Assembly (NCBI RefSeq): GCF_011752935.1 | Contig: NZ_VWWO01000002.1 | Span: 620,001-684,000 of the forward strand | Direction of reading: 5' to 3' | Length of the DNA: 64,000 nucleotides | Origin: Chitinophaga sp. Cy-1792 | Lineage (GTDB): Bacteria; Bacteroidota; Bacteroidia; Chitinophagales; Chitinophagaceae | Part shown: positions 46,030 through 54,847 of the stretch, piece after piece | Layout: every line of letters starts with the position of its first letter | How positions within the stretch are numbered: the stretch's first letter is position 1 | Position numbers and translations under genes: made by a program | Notes under the pieces: model-generated | The model's input: only the letters and a program-made list of their open reading frames with translations | Told to the model about the DNA's origin: nothing | The model's database searches: none

Positions 46030-46141
46030 GGTATCGTGACATAAGGTATGATTAAATATAGCTTATGGCTTGCATAAAACCATGTGGAATGCCGTATGGT
46101 ATTGAATTACAGGTGGTTATGAAATGCGGAAGGGGAATTAA

Positions 46142-46173
46142 CTTACCTAGTGCCCGGAGAGGCACCAGGTAAG
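46142..46173 (-). terminator. Hairpin between the two A2M genes
   Basis: CTTACCT-A-GTGCC (46142-46154) pairs with GGCAC-C-AGGTAAG (46161-46173), 12 pairs with one mismatch. In the direction of the upstream A2M gene it is followed only by a weak TTAATT tail, so it may attenuate rather than stop read-through. Confidence 0.45.
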
Positions 46174-46181
46174 CAGCTATA

Positions 46182-49100
46182 TTAACGTTCGCCTATATCT
46201 ATTTTTTTCATCGCTTCGCGACCAAACAGCAGCGGGGTATACAGTTCTTCCGCCCTGGCCGGGTTGATGGTAAACCTGCCGCTATACCTGGGCATCAGGT
46301 GAATGACAAATCTGTAACGGCCAACGGCCAATTTCCTGCAATAGATATTTACTTTCTGATAGCGGTATTCCCGGAAGTAATCCTCGCTGAAGTCCAGTGA
46401 TTTCATGGATTCATCATAGGAACAGCCCGCAGGAACAGGAACTTCTATCGCTATGAATTCAGCAGCATGGTCTACATCTACATCAACGATCATCTCTGTT
46501 TTAATACCCGCAACAAGGGAACTGACAGGGTAGTTGTTCTGCTGGAAATAGGTATTGACATTGAATGTCCCGTTTACCTTTTGAGGATTGCTGTTAAAAT
46601 GATGCTGTGCCGCAGTAAAATAGATACTCCTGGTGCCTTTCTTCTGTACGTGAATTTGTTGGGAAGTAAAGGTGCTGTCATAAGGGAATTTTGCTATCTG
46701 TTGTCCTTCAATAAACAGGGCAGGAGGTTCCAATTCATTTTCTGCCAGCAGATCGTCGCCGATGGTTTCCAGGATGTTGGCTGATTCATAGGTGTTTCTC
46801 CAGCCATCCAGCGCCCTGCTTTCCAGTACCCAGGCACGGGTAGTACGCAGTAATTCCTCCTGTCCTCCTTTTTTCCGGAGAATCCGGTAGGCGCCTAATG
46901 TTGTTGTCATATCCGAATACCAGACATACCATTCAGGAGAAAGTGCTTCCCAATAGGTAGTGCCATAGCTGGTTTTTTCTATATGTGATAACAGGTAGTC
47001 GGTGTATATAGAGATGCCTGCCTTTTGTTTTATTTCCAGCAGGCGGAGCTGGTCTGATTGGTCTACCATGTTGGTAGAAATCGTATCGAGGTAACAATGT
47101 GCTTCAAATGCGGGATCTACCTCTATTAGTGTGTTGATCATGGTGAGTTTGTCGCTCATCTTAAAGCTGTCGAGTATTGGCACGAAGTACCTGCTGATGG
47201 CCGTATCGTTATAGGTGGTGGTGAATTTTTCCCTTGCCGCCATATGCAGTGCTTTGATGACATGTGCCGTTATCCAGAACTCTGATGGCTGATTGGCGAG
47301 CCATCCCCACATGCCATCCCTTTTGCGGGCTTCTTCCAGCAGTGTTGTTGCCTTTCTGATCTCTTCATCATTGGTAAATGTTTTACCCATTTTTTTGTAC
47401 CACTTTTTCTGCAATAGCATCGCGATCAGTTTGGAGGCCACCTGTTCGTTGCAGGAACGATCGTCGCTCTCCAGTCTTTTTATTTCATCCAGTAATACCG
47501 GCATCGGGCTAAGCGTGGCGGTTATCCTTGCCGGCGTGGTATCCTGCAGGGCGACGGTGAAGAAGGTGTCTTTCCGCAAGGGGAGGAAAGTACCGAATGA
47601 TTCTATGGTACCAGGTGCTATCACCGGAATCGCCTTGTATTCTCCATCATCGATGTTTTCATTTTTTATACGGCTGGTGATGCGCATACTGTCTGTTGTT
47701 GTGGTAATGGCGGCTGTCTTTTCCAGCTTACTTTCCACCAGTGTGATGTCGTTGTTGCGTAACGGTGTTCCATCTACGGTGAGTGAACTGTTTATCCGGA
47801 GGGTGTCCTGGTTATAGTTCAGTATTTTGGCCAGAATATCCAGGCTATCGCCCCGTACCAGGAAGTGCGGCAGTGCAAGGGTGGTGGCGATACTGCGGAA
47901 AGCTTTTGTTTCAGCGGTGGCGGCGCCAATTCTTTTGCCTCGTGTCATGGCGATGGCAAAGGTTTTCCAGTTGGTGAGGTCATCCGGGAAAACGGCGTCG
48001 AAGGTGGCGTTTCCTTTTGCGTTGGTGCGTAACCGTGGTTGCCAGAAGGCGTCATCACGGAAGTTATGCCGCAGGTAGTTCCGTTTTATTTCCTCTACTT
48101 TGTCATCTTTGTTTTTTTGTAGCAGCAGCGGCGTTTTCCCATTGCTGGTGACAATGATCGCGCCATTGGCGGCGGCGCTGCCATATAATGCCATGGCTTC
48201 TTCTTTTGCCAGTATATTAATAGTGCCAATACCGGCCTTTTGAAGGTCGGTGAAGACGCCATTATAAGGTACGCCATCGATCAGGATGAGGGGCTGCTGA
48301 CTACTGGCAGATAAAGCCAGACCAGACTGCTGTGCTGCATTGGTGGTTGCCGGGTCGTCCAGGCTTTTCAGCATATTCTTTTTGCTGCCGCGCCCTTTTC
48401 CTGCACTGGCCACGCTGACGGAGCCACTAAAGGAAATCCTCCTCGCGCGATAGGAATAGGAGGACGTAACTACTTCCCGCAGGCCAAATGTCCTGTCGTT
48501 CATGATAACGTTATATTCTTTCTTGCCTTTCTGAATAGGGACCGAAATGGTCTCAAATCCAATAAAGGAGAAAAAGAGGGTATCTTTCTGGAATACATTC
48601 ATCATGAAACTGCCATCGTTCATTGAAATGGTGGCTCGGCTGCCATTTCTGACGGCAATACTGCAACCGGCGATAGGCCGCCCCGACAGGTCTGTAACCT
48701 TTCCGGTAATTTTTATGTCGCCCGCCGTGGTATTCCCGCGATAGTAATTGTTGATGCGGTAATCCCTATCATAGGGTGTGATAAATTCTGCTCCGTCTGA
48801 ACCCTGCGCCACGGCTACATTCAGAAGCTCCCGGAGTCGTAGAATAGAATCGTTGTCGGGTAATATCTCCGGCTGTACAAAGTTATACACGGTGACGCCG
48901 CCATGGAATACCTCCAGGCTGTCGTGCACAATATAGCCGCTGTCTTTCATCAGCACCACCAGCTTGTAATATTGGGGGTGCAAGTCGCTGAATTCATGTA
49001 CCGTGCGATCTCCCAGGATAATAAAAAACTTGTCGCGGAGCGCATATAAAAACTGCTGCCGTATATTCTTTTCCGTTAAGGGATCATGATGGACAATTAA

Positions 49101-51998
49101 TTTATTATTGAACCTGTAATAGACTGCCCTGGTATTGATGGAGAGTCCTTCGAGAAAATGTCTGTAATCCCTGAGCAGACTGGAGGTGGTGGCAATATAC
49201 CCTTTCAGGATAGGGTAGTCCCAGATATGTGACAGACTACCCGAAAAATATCGGTCTGCCATGTTCTCCGGTTGTGTGGGTATATCAGCTGACCGCAGCA
49301 TGGCAGGTGTATCAATTTCCAGGCTGACAGTATCTTTAAAGCGATGCGGATAGATATAGTTGTAGCTGGTGTAACCCGGGCCGATCAGGTAGCCAGGTTT
49401 GGGATTTGTAAAAGGCACCGGCAAGACTTTATACTGCTGCTGTACATACTGCACTTTATGGCCGTAGGCCCTGGTTTCCAGGAAAGTAGTCGTATTGTTG
49501 ATCAGGTTCCTTTCCTCGCTGTTGAAGTAATTACCGGCCGGTGTGATGGTGACGCCATTGCCTGGTATATCTGCATTTACAGCGATCATGTTTTTTCTTC
49601 CCTGCTGAACATAAATATCATCCAGCGTAATTTTTTCCGATGCTGTTCTTACGGTGACCTGGTGATAGCCAGGTGTGGCAGGAATACTGTAATGTTCGGT
49701 GCTGAGTGTACCGTGGGTATAAGCCAGCACATTATCTATCCATATCAGGTGTGGAACCATAGGAAAACCATTCTTCACTACATAAACTGCCAGCTGTGTA
49801 ACCGTATCTGCTGTAGCTTCAAAATTGTACAGCACTTTTTCCGGGTGAAAGAACTGGAAATAGGGCATCGTATCTAATCCCAGTAAGGATTTCCAGCTGG
49901 TCCAGTCAAGCATGGCATCCTGCTGTGTTGTCCTGGTGCCGGACAGCATATAGGACGGGTAGTAGGCGGAAAGATTCTTATTACGGTAAGGCCAGGATGG
50001 TAGCTTGGGCATGCCGTCTCCGAATTTGGTAGTAATGGCAAAGGCGGTAACGTCTGCATCCTTAACAGGCTTTTGGTTATGGTTTGTAACGTTGACGGTT
50101 ATACGTGTTTTTCCACCGGGCTGTATCACGGGTGGTGCATCTATATTTACCTGGAGGTCATGAGTTGTTTTCAGGAAGTTGTACTCCTTACTCCTGGTAT
50201 TGCCGCCGTAGGTATATTGCAGGTTCAGCTTGTAACCCTTTCTGCCATTGGCCCTCAGGTGCCTGTCGAACGTTGTGCCGAAACCTTTTTCAATAATTCT
50301 CTTTTCTTTTATCAGCTGATATCTGACAGGTATATTTCGCGGATTGTGTAATAATATATGAAGATGATGATTGGTGAGAATACCACTTACATCCACCTGG
50401 TCAGGATGACCATCGATCGCATAGTCATTGGAGATATCGGCTGTCCGGGCACTGACCATCGTCATCCAGGGATGAATCGTCGTTTTGCAGGGGAATATTA
50501 CATTTTTCACCATCGGTGAATCATTGACAGCGCTATGGATTAACAGCGCGCCCGGAACAGATTTGGGCGTATCTCCCTCAAAATAACTGATGAATACTTC
50601 ATCTTTTCTTACATCAAATTCAAACCTGCCTGGATTATTACTGCGATGAAGGGTAAAGGTTTCCTTTTTTTCGCTGTTGTCGCTTGTGAGCAGCTGACAC
50701 GTAACAGTAAACTGAATGCCGGCATCGGGGAAAATGTAATCAGGTATATTGAAAACGGTTTCACCAATGGTTTCCAGCGGAATGGTTTCTTCCATTAGTT
50801 TATATGGAACAAAGGTCATGCCTGGTCGGTAGCTGTCAGAAGATTCCGTTGTGATGCTGATTTTTACGCGTGCGTCCAGCAGGGGAAGGTCGTTGTTGTC
50901 GGTGCCTTTAATAAATAGTTTAATAGATTGACCTTTAGCATAATCTGTCGGTTCCTGGTTTCTTCTTACCTGGAACAGGATATCTTTCAGCTCATATTCC
51001 CCATAGATAAATTTTTTATCCGCTATCGTTTCTCTTCCTTCGGTAGTGCGTTCCAGCTGAATGCTTACCTCACGGTCGCGCAACATGCGGAGCGATGCGT
51101 TAAGCGGAAAGCTATATTCATAGCCACCTGGCCGGTAAGGCCGGATGGTGGCGATGATCGTATCGAGTTTGCCATACCATTGGGCTACACGAACCTGCAG
51201 TGGTTCATTCACCGGCTCGCCTTTATCATTGACTGCGAAAGTCTTTAGTTTAACGGTATCGCCGGGTTTATATTTAGGCTTGCTTAAGGCCATATAGGCA
51301 TGATAAAAATGTGTGTAGGGTTTTAAAGACAGCATGGCTTTTTTTGCGATACGCTTAGGACTCAGTACACGTCTTGTTCTTTTCCAGAATGTGGCGAAGG
51401 GCGATGGTCTGCCTTCATAGCCTTTTGCAAAATATTCCGGGAATACATGCATGAAATTATCTACCCCCTGGTAGGAGACAGTAATAATGCCTTGCCTGTC
51501 GGACTGCGGCAGCAGGTAGCACTGGGTGCTACGACTATAACGGATGTTTTTATTTTCGAGCTTCACATGGGCATCCGGGATATTATTTCCTGCTTTATCG
51601 GTGACCGTGAGCAGTAATCCCCTGTTGTTATCGAGCAAGGAAAGATGTATAGTGTTGATGGTTATGTAACGGTAATGCACCAACGTTCCTGCTGCCGATA
51701 CGGTGATATAGTGACCGGCAGGTATATTGGCCGGGAGTGGTTCGGTTATCGGGAAAACGCCCACCAGTGTATGTAACAGGGAAGTGTCTGCATTAAATTC
51801 AATTTGCTCCGTGGCGCCTTTGATATACTTGCTGGCCCTGGGATATTCGATGCTGCTTTTGAATATTTTTAATGCTTCCGCATTGCTGATACGGTATAAT
51901 GCCTGCACGTGGCTGCTGGTAGCGGTTTCAGACAAAGGCTCCTGGGCTGAAGCGGTATAGGTATAACAGTACAAAAATAAGATCAGGATCCATCTCAT
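46182..51998 (-). CDS. Alpha-2-macroglobulin-like protein with inserted TonB plug, copy 2
   Basis: A 1938-residue paralogue of the downstream gene with the same order of parts: signal peptide ending in ASAQ, MG domains (YKPGDTVKLKTFAV near 235), regulatory-like domain (about 1098-1175; GKVTDLSGRPIAGCSIAVRNG), TonB plug (about 1195-1285; LILIDGVPYNGVFTDLQ, then ALYGSAAANGAIIVT), A2M domain (about 1313 on) and thioester motif Cys1516-Asn-Glu-Gln. The C-terminal 130 residues are the most similar to copy 1; the N-terminal 1000 differ much more. The plug region contains a Ser/Gly/Lys-rich insert (about 1195-1220) missing from copy 1. It is transcribed first, towards copy 1. It likely acts at the periplasm or outer membrane; its role is inferred from domains. 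Confidence 0.9.
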   Translation of the reverse strand: MRWILILFLYCYTYTASAQEPLSETATSSHVQALYRISNAEALKIFKSSIEYPRASKYIKGATEQIEFNADTSLLHTLVGVFPITEPLPANIPAGHYITVSAAGTLVHYRYITINTIHLSLLDNNRGLLLTVTDKAGNNIPDAHVKLENKNIRYSRSTQCYLLPQSDRQGIITVSYQGVDNFMHVFPEYFAKGYEGRPSPFATFWKRTRRVLSPKRIAKKAMLSLKPYTHFYHAYMALSKPKYKPGDTVKLKTFAVNDKGEPVNEPLQVRVAQWYGKLDTIIATIRPYRPGGYEYSFPLNASLRMLRDREVSIQLERTTEGRETIADKKFIYGEYELKDILFQVRRNQEPTDYAKGQSIKLFIKGTDNNDLPLLDARVKISITTESSDSYRPGMTFVPYKLMEETIPLETIGETVFNIPDYIFPDAGIQFTVTCQLLTSDNSEKKETFTLHRSNNPGRFEFDVRKDEVFISYFEGDTPKSVPGALLIHSAVNDSPMVKNVIFPCKTTIHPWMTMVSARTADISNDYAIDGHPDQVDVSGILTNHHLHILLHNPRNIPVRYQLIKEKRIIEKGFGTTFDRHLRANGRKGYKLNLQYTYGGNTRSKEYNFLKTTHDLQVNIDAPPVIQPGGKTRITVNVTNHNQKPVKDADVTAFAITTKFGDGMPKLPSWPYRNKNLSAYYPSYMLSGTRTTQQDAMLDWTSWKSLLGLDTMPYFQFFHPEKVLYNFEATADTVTQLAVYVVKNGFPMVPHLIWIDNVLAYTHGTLSTEHYSIPATPGYHQVTVRTASEKITLDDIYVQQGRKNMIAVNADIPGNGVTITPAGNYFNSEERNLINNTTTFLETRAYGHKVQYVQQQYKVLPVPFTNPKPGYLIGPGYTSYNYIYPHRFKDTVSLEIDTPAMLRSADIPTQPENMADRYFSGSLSHIWDYPILKGYIATTSSLLRDYRHFLEGLSINTRAVYYRFNNKLIVHHDPLTEKNIRQQFLYALRDKFFIILGDRTVHEFSDLHPQYYKLVVLMKDSGYIVHDSLEVFHGGVTVYNFVQPEILPDNDSILRLRELLNVAVAQGSDGAEFITPYDRDYRINNYYRGNTTAGDIKITGKVTDLSGRPIAGCSIAVRNGSRATISMNDGSFMMNVFQKDTLFFSFIGFETISVPIQKGKKEYNVIMNDRTFGLREVVTSSYSYRARRISFSGSVSVASAGKGRGSKKNMLKSLDDPATTNAAQQSGLALSASSQQPLILIDGVPYNGVFTDLQKAGIGTINILAKEEAMALYGSAAANGAIIVTSNGKTPLLLQKNKDDKVEEIKRNYLRHNFRDDAFWQPRLRTNAKGNATFDAVFPDDLTNWKTFAIAMTRGKRIGAATAETKAFRSIATTLALPHFLVRGDSLDILAKILNYNQDTLRINSSLTVDGTPLRNNDITLVESKLEKTAAITTTTDSMRITSRIKNENIDDGEYKAIPVIAPGTIESFGTFLPLRKDTFFTVALQDTTPARITATLSPMPVLLDEIKRLESDDRSCNEQVASKLIAMLLQKKWYKKMGKTFTNDEEIRKATTLLEEARKRDGMWGWLANQPSEFWITAHVIKALHMAAREKFTTTYNDTAISRYFVPILDSFKMSDKLTMINTLIEVDPAFEAHCYLDTISTNMVDQSDQLRLLEIKQKAGISIYTDYLLSHIEKTSYGTTYWEALSPEWYVWYSDMTTTLGAYRILRKKGGQEELLRTTRAWVLESRALDGWRNTYESANILETIGDDLLAENELEPPALFIEGQQIAKFPYDSTFTSQQIHVQKKGTRSIYFTAAQHHFNSNPQKVNGTFNVNTYFQQNNYPVSSLVAGIKTEMIVDVDVDHAAEFIAIEVPVPAGCSYDESMKSLDFSEDYFREYRYQKVNIYCRKLAVGRYRFVIHLMPRYSGRFTINPARAEELYTPLLFGREAMKKIDIGER

Positions 51999-52150
51999 AG
52001 GTATAGTCGGCTATCGGTTAATGCTGCATTTAATATAAGATTTACAATTGATATCGTCAATATTTTTATAGCGATAGCGATTACCGGGAATCTGGATTTT
52101 TTCCACTAACTTTCCTTTCAAAGAAACCTCAATTTCAGAATTAAGCAATT

Positions 52151-53035
52151 ATGAAAACAATAGGATTTATCGGAATCGGTAACCTGGGCTTACCCATTGC
52201 TACCAACTTACTCAAGGCAGGACATCATTTGAAGGTTTACAATCGCACCCGTGATAAAGCGTTGCCCCTGGAAGCGCTGGGTGCAGAGATCGTTGATAGT
52301 CCGCTGGCTGCCATTGAAAAAGGAGGCATCGTATTTACCCTGGTATCGGATGATGCTGCCCTGAAGGAAATTGCCAACGATGCATTCGTGGCCGCATTGG
52401 GCCAGGGTGGTGTACACGCCTCCCTGAGTACTATCTCTCCGGAAACAGCCAATACACTGGCAGACCATCACAAACATCATGGTGTTACCTATGTGGGCGC
52501 ACCGGTATTTGCAAGGCCCGAGGCAGCCGCTGCTAAAGTGGGCAATGCGGTGATCTCCGGTCATACCTACGGAAAAGAACGTATCCGTCATCTGCTGACA
52601 GATGGCTTCGCAAAAAATATTTTTGATCTGGGAGAGAAGGCAGGCAGTGCCAATGTGCTGAAGCTGATCGGCAACTTTATGATCGCCGCTTCCATGGAAA
52701 TGATGGCGGAATCCTTTGTGCTGGCGGAAAAGAACGGCCTGGACGTAAAGGTGGTGTACGAAATGCTGACAACGACCATGTTCTCCGGACCAATATTCCG
52801 CAACTATGGTGGGATGATCCTCAACAGGGAATTCAGCAGCGAAGCAGCTTTTAAGGCATCTTTAGGCCTGAAGGACATAGACCTGGTACTGGAAGTGGCA
52901 AGAACTTCGTATACCCCTATGCCAATGGCCAACCTGGTACATCAGCGTTTGCTGACAGTACTCAGCAAGGGTCGCCGTGATGACGACTGGGTAGCACTCG
53001 CCACTGGCGCCATCAATGATGCCGGACTAAAATAA
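52151..53035 (+). CDS. NAD(P)-dependent beta-hydroxyacid dehydrogenase-family protein
   Basis: The 294-residue protein has the Rossmann motif GFIGIGNLGLP (residues 4-14), the substrate-binding region around residues 117-128 (VGAPVFARPEAA) and the catalytic Lys171 in GSANVLKLIGNF. These identify the 3-hydroxyisobutyrate dehydrogenase/6-phosphogluconate-type family; imine reductases and glyoxylate/succinic semialdehyde reductases are relatives, so the substrate is open. The usual GG motif (DAPVSGG) is replaced by GAPVFARPEAA, a feature of the imine-reductase-like subgroup. It is divergent from the A2M genes and convergent with the HxlR regulator. Confidence 0.9.
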   Translation: MKTIGFIGIGNLGLPIATNLLKAGHHLKVYNRTRDKALPLEALGAEIVDSPLAAIEKGGIVFTLVSDDAALKEIANDAFVAALGQGGVHASLSTISPETANTLADHHKHHGVTYVGAPVFARPEAAAAKVGNAVISGHTYGKERIRHLLTDGFAKNIFDLGEKAGSANVLKLIGNFMIAASMEMMAESFVLAEKNGLDVKVVYEMLTTTMFSGPIFRNYGGMILNREFSSEAAFKASLGLKDIDLVLEVARTSYTPMPMANLVHQRLLTVLSKGRRDDDWVALATGAINDAGLK

Positions 53036-53056
53036 CCACCGGAATTTTCAGTATAT

Positions 53057-53443
53057 TCATACATGCTGAAGTGTCGGGTCCTGGGAGTGACGAATATCTT
53101 CCGGCATATGGGATATTCCCCAGTCGGACATTACCTCCAGGATCGGTTCCATAGAAGCTCCCAATGGCGTAATTTCATATTCCACCCTTGGCGGCACTTC
53201 AGGATATACAGCACGTTGAATCAGTCCGTCTGTTTCCATTTCACGCAGCTGTAATACCAGTACACGTTCTGAAATACCATTAATGGACTTTTTCAACTCA
53301 TTGTATCGCATCTTTCCGGCCAGCAACCGCCAGAGGATAACTGGTTTCCATCTGCCGCCGATAAGTGATAAAGTATAAACCGTTCCACAATCCCCCCGTA
53401 GTTGCCTGGCATTGATTGCATTCGTGGAGTTTTCTTTTTTCAT
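53057..53443 (-). CDS. HxlR-family transcriptional regulator
   Basis: The 128-residue winged-helix protein has the HxlR signatures: a conserved Cys near the N-terminus (GDCGTVYTLSLIGGRWKP), then LLAGKMRYNELKKSINGISERVL and the wing PRVEYEITPLG. Family members respond to electrophiles or oxidants, often by way of this Cys. The ATG at 53443 is used; a GTG at 53485 would add 14 residues. It is divergent from the DoxX gene with 58 bases between, so it probably controls that gene. Confidence 0.92.
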   Translation of the reverse strand: MKKENSTNAINARQLRGDCGTVYTLSLIGGRWKPVILWRLLAGKMRYNELKKSINGISERVLVLQLREMETDGLIQRAVYPEVPPRVEYEITPLGASMEPILEVMSDWGISHMPEDIRHSQDPTLQHV

Positions 53444-53501
53444 GTGATTTTCTTTGATGTAAATATAATACGATTGCACTAACACATAAACCTACAGCAC
53501 T

Positions 53502-53888
53502 ATGAAAATTGTCCTCTTACTCGGGCGCATCCTTTTTGCCCTGATCTTCGTTTTTTCCGGTTTTAACCATGCGCTGGGAGCAGGTATCGACTATGCTGCT
53601 GCCGCAGGTGTTCCTGCCGCCGCTTTCCTGGTACGGGTGGCCGGTGTGCTGGCGCTCGCCGGTGGCCTGAGCGTTTTACTGGGTTTTAAGGCCCGTACAG
53701 GCGCTATCCTGCTTGTTATCTTCCTGGTGCCGGTGACACTGTATATGCACAAATTCTGGGGCATTACAGACCCCGCAGCGGCACAGATGCAAATGGCCAT
53801 GTTCATGAAAAATGTTGCCCTGACAGGCGCTTGTCTCATCATTGCCTATTTCGGCTCAGGACCTGCCAGCATCGATAAACAGGCGTAA
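53502..53888 (+). CDS. DoxX-family membrane protein
   Basis: The 128-residue protein has four membrane helices and the DoxX pattern: GRILFALIFVFSGFNH at the N-terminus, LAGGLSVLLGFKARTGA in the middle and FMKNVALTGACLIIAY near the end. Such proteins are often induced by oxidative or electrophile stress and may carry quinones or thiols; a specific role cannot be told. The pairing with an HxlR gene in opposite direction is a frequent arrangement. Its stop codon directly abuts the end of the AraC regulator gene. Confidence 0.9.
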   Translation: MKIVLLLGRILFALIFVFSGFNHALGAGIDYAAAAGVPAAAFLVRVAGVLALAGGLSVLLGFKARTGAILLVIFLVPVTLYMHKFWGITDPAAAQMQMAMFMKNVALTGACLIIAYFGSGPASIDKQA

Positions 53889-54764
53889 TCAGCCTTCGGC
53901 CTGCTTTCCACTGAATTTTTTCCTGTAGGCGCCGGGCGTCATACCCCGGTGCTTCCTGAAATATTTTGTCAGGTAACTCTCATCATTGAAACACAGTTCC
54001 AGCGCAATTTCCTTCAGGCGCATGCTGCTGTACGTCAGCCGCGTTTCTATCAGCTTCAGCCGGTACTCCTGTATATATTCCTGTAAGCTCCGGCCCGTAT
54101 GTTTTTTAAAATATTCTCCCATATAATTCGGAGAGATATGCAGCGCCGCCGCCATCACCTCCTGCTTTAATGCCTCCATATCATGGATATGCTGCTGCAC
54201 ATAGGTGATCAGTCGCATGGCCGCCGGTTGTGCATGGCCATCGCCGGATACCTGGCCCTCACTGCTGATCAGGTTTCGCGCGATCAGGTTAATTAAGATA
54301 GATAGAGATTGACGGATGATCAACGTATGCCCGTAATTTTTCTGCTGATATTCCCGTATGATGCCCGCCAACAATACATTCGCCGTTTTCTCATCTTCCC
54401 TGTCACGAAAAATGCAGCCCGCCTTCGCATGGTAATGATGCAGGATATAACTGATCTTTCGCAGGTTGTCACAGGTTTCTATCCGCTCATTTTCAAACCT
54501 TACCTGGTCTATAAAAGCTGGACTGAACCGAAAAAATGCAATGGTGGTGGCTGCCTCCGGCATAAAGGAATACCGGGTTCCCTGCTGCAGCATGAATAAT
54601 TTTTTCGCACTATAACGGTACTGATATTGTTCATCCGTATGTTGCCCCTTGCCTTCCAGCACATACGCCATTTCAAAATAATAATCTGACCGGAACCGGT
54701 AAGGTTTCGATGTGGTATGTACCAGCTGTACTTCTGCCTGATCTATAATCTTTGTAAAAGACAT
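53889..54764 (-). CDS. AraC-family transcriptional regulator
   Basis: The 291-residue protein has an N-terminal cupin-like sensory domain (about 20-120; FEMAYVLEGKGQH, KKLFMLQQGTRYSFMP) and a C-terminal double helix-turn-helix (about 190-288; MAAALHISPNYMGEYFKKHTG and the signature LCFNDESYLTKYFRKHRGMTPGAYRKKF in part). The ATG at 54764 is chosen; a longer frame starting at 54929 would overlap the divergent transporter gene, and there is an ATG at 54800 between. The 83-base gap holds the promoters of both. It likely activates or represses the adjacent MFS gene. Confidence 0.9.
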   Translation of the reverse strand: MSFTKIIDQAEVQLVHTTSKPYRFRSDYYFEMAYVLEGKGQHTDEQYQYRYSAKKLFMLQQGTRYSFMPEAATTIAFFRFSPAFIDQVRFENERIETCDNLRKISYILHHYHAKAGCIFRDREDEKTANVLLAGIIREYQQKNYGHTLIIRQSLSILINLIARNLISSEGQVSGDGHAQPAAMRLITYVQQHIHDMEALKQEVMAAALHISPNYMGEYFKKHTGRSLQEYIQEYRLKLIETRLTYSSMRLKEIALELCFNDESYLTKYFRKHRGMTPGAYRKKFSGKQAEG

Positions 54765-54847
54765 CTGTAAAGGTACAATACAAACCTCTGTAAATACCAT
54801 TTTTTTTGTACTTCCTGTTGTTGCTTTGTCCTTCAAAATAAACAGGG

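Noticed and set aside
40216..51998. Reading the two giant genes as SusC-type TonB-dependent receptors
   Set aside because: The plug and regulatory domain are present but no receptor beta-barrel follows; the flanking sequence is macroglobulin-like with a CxEQ thioester motif.
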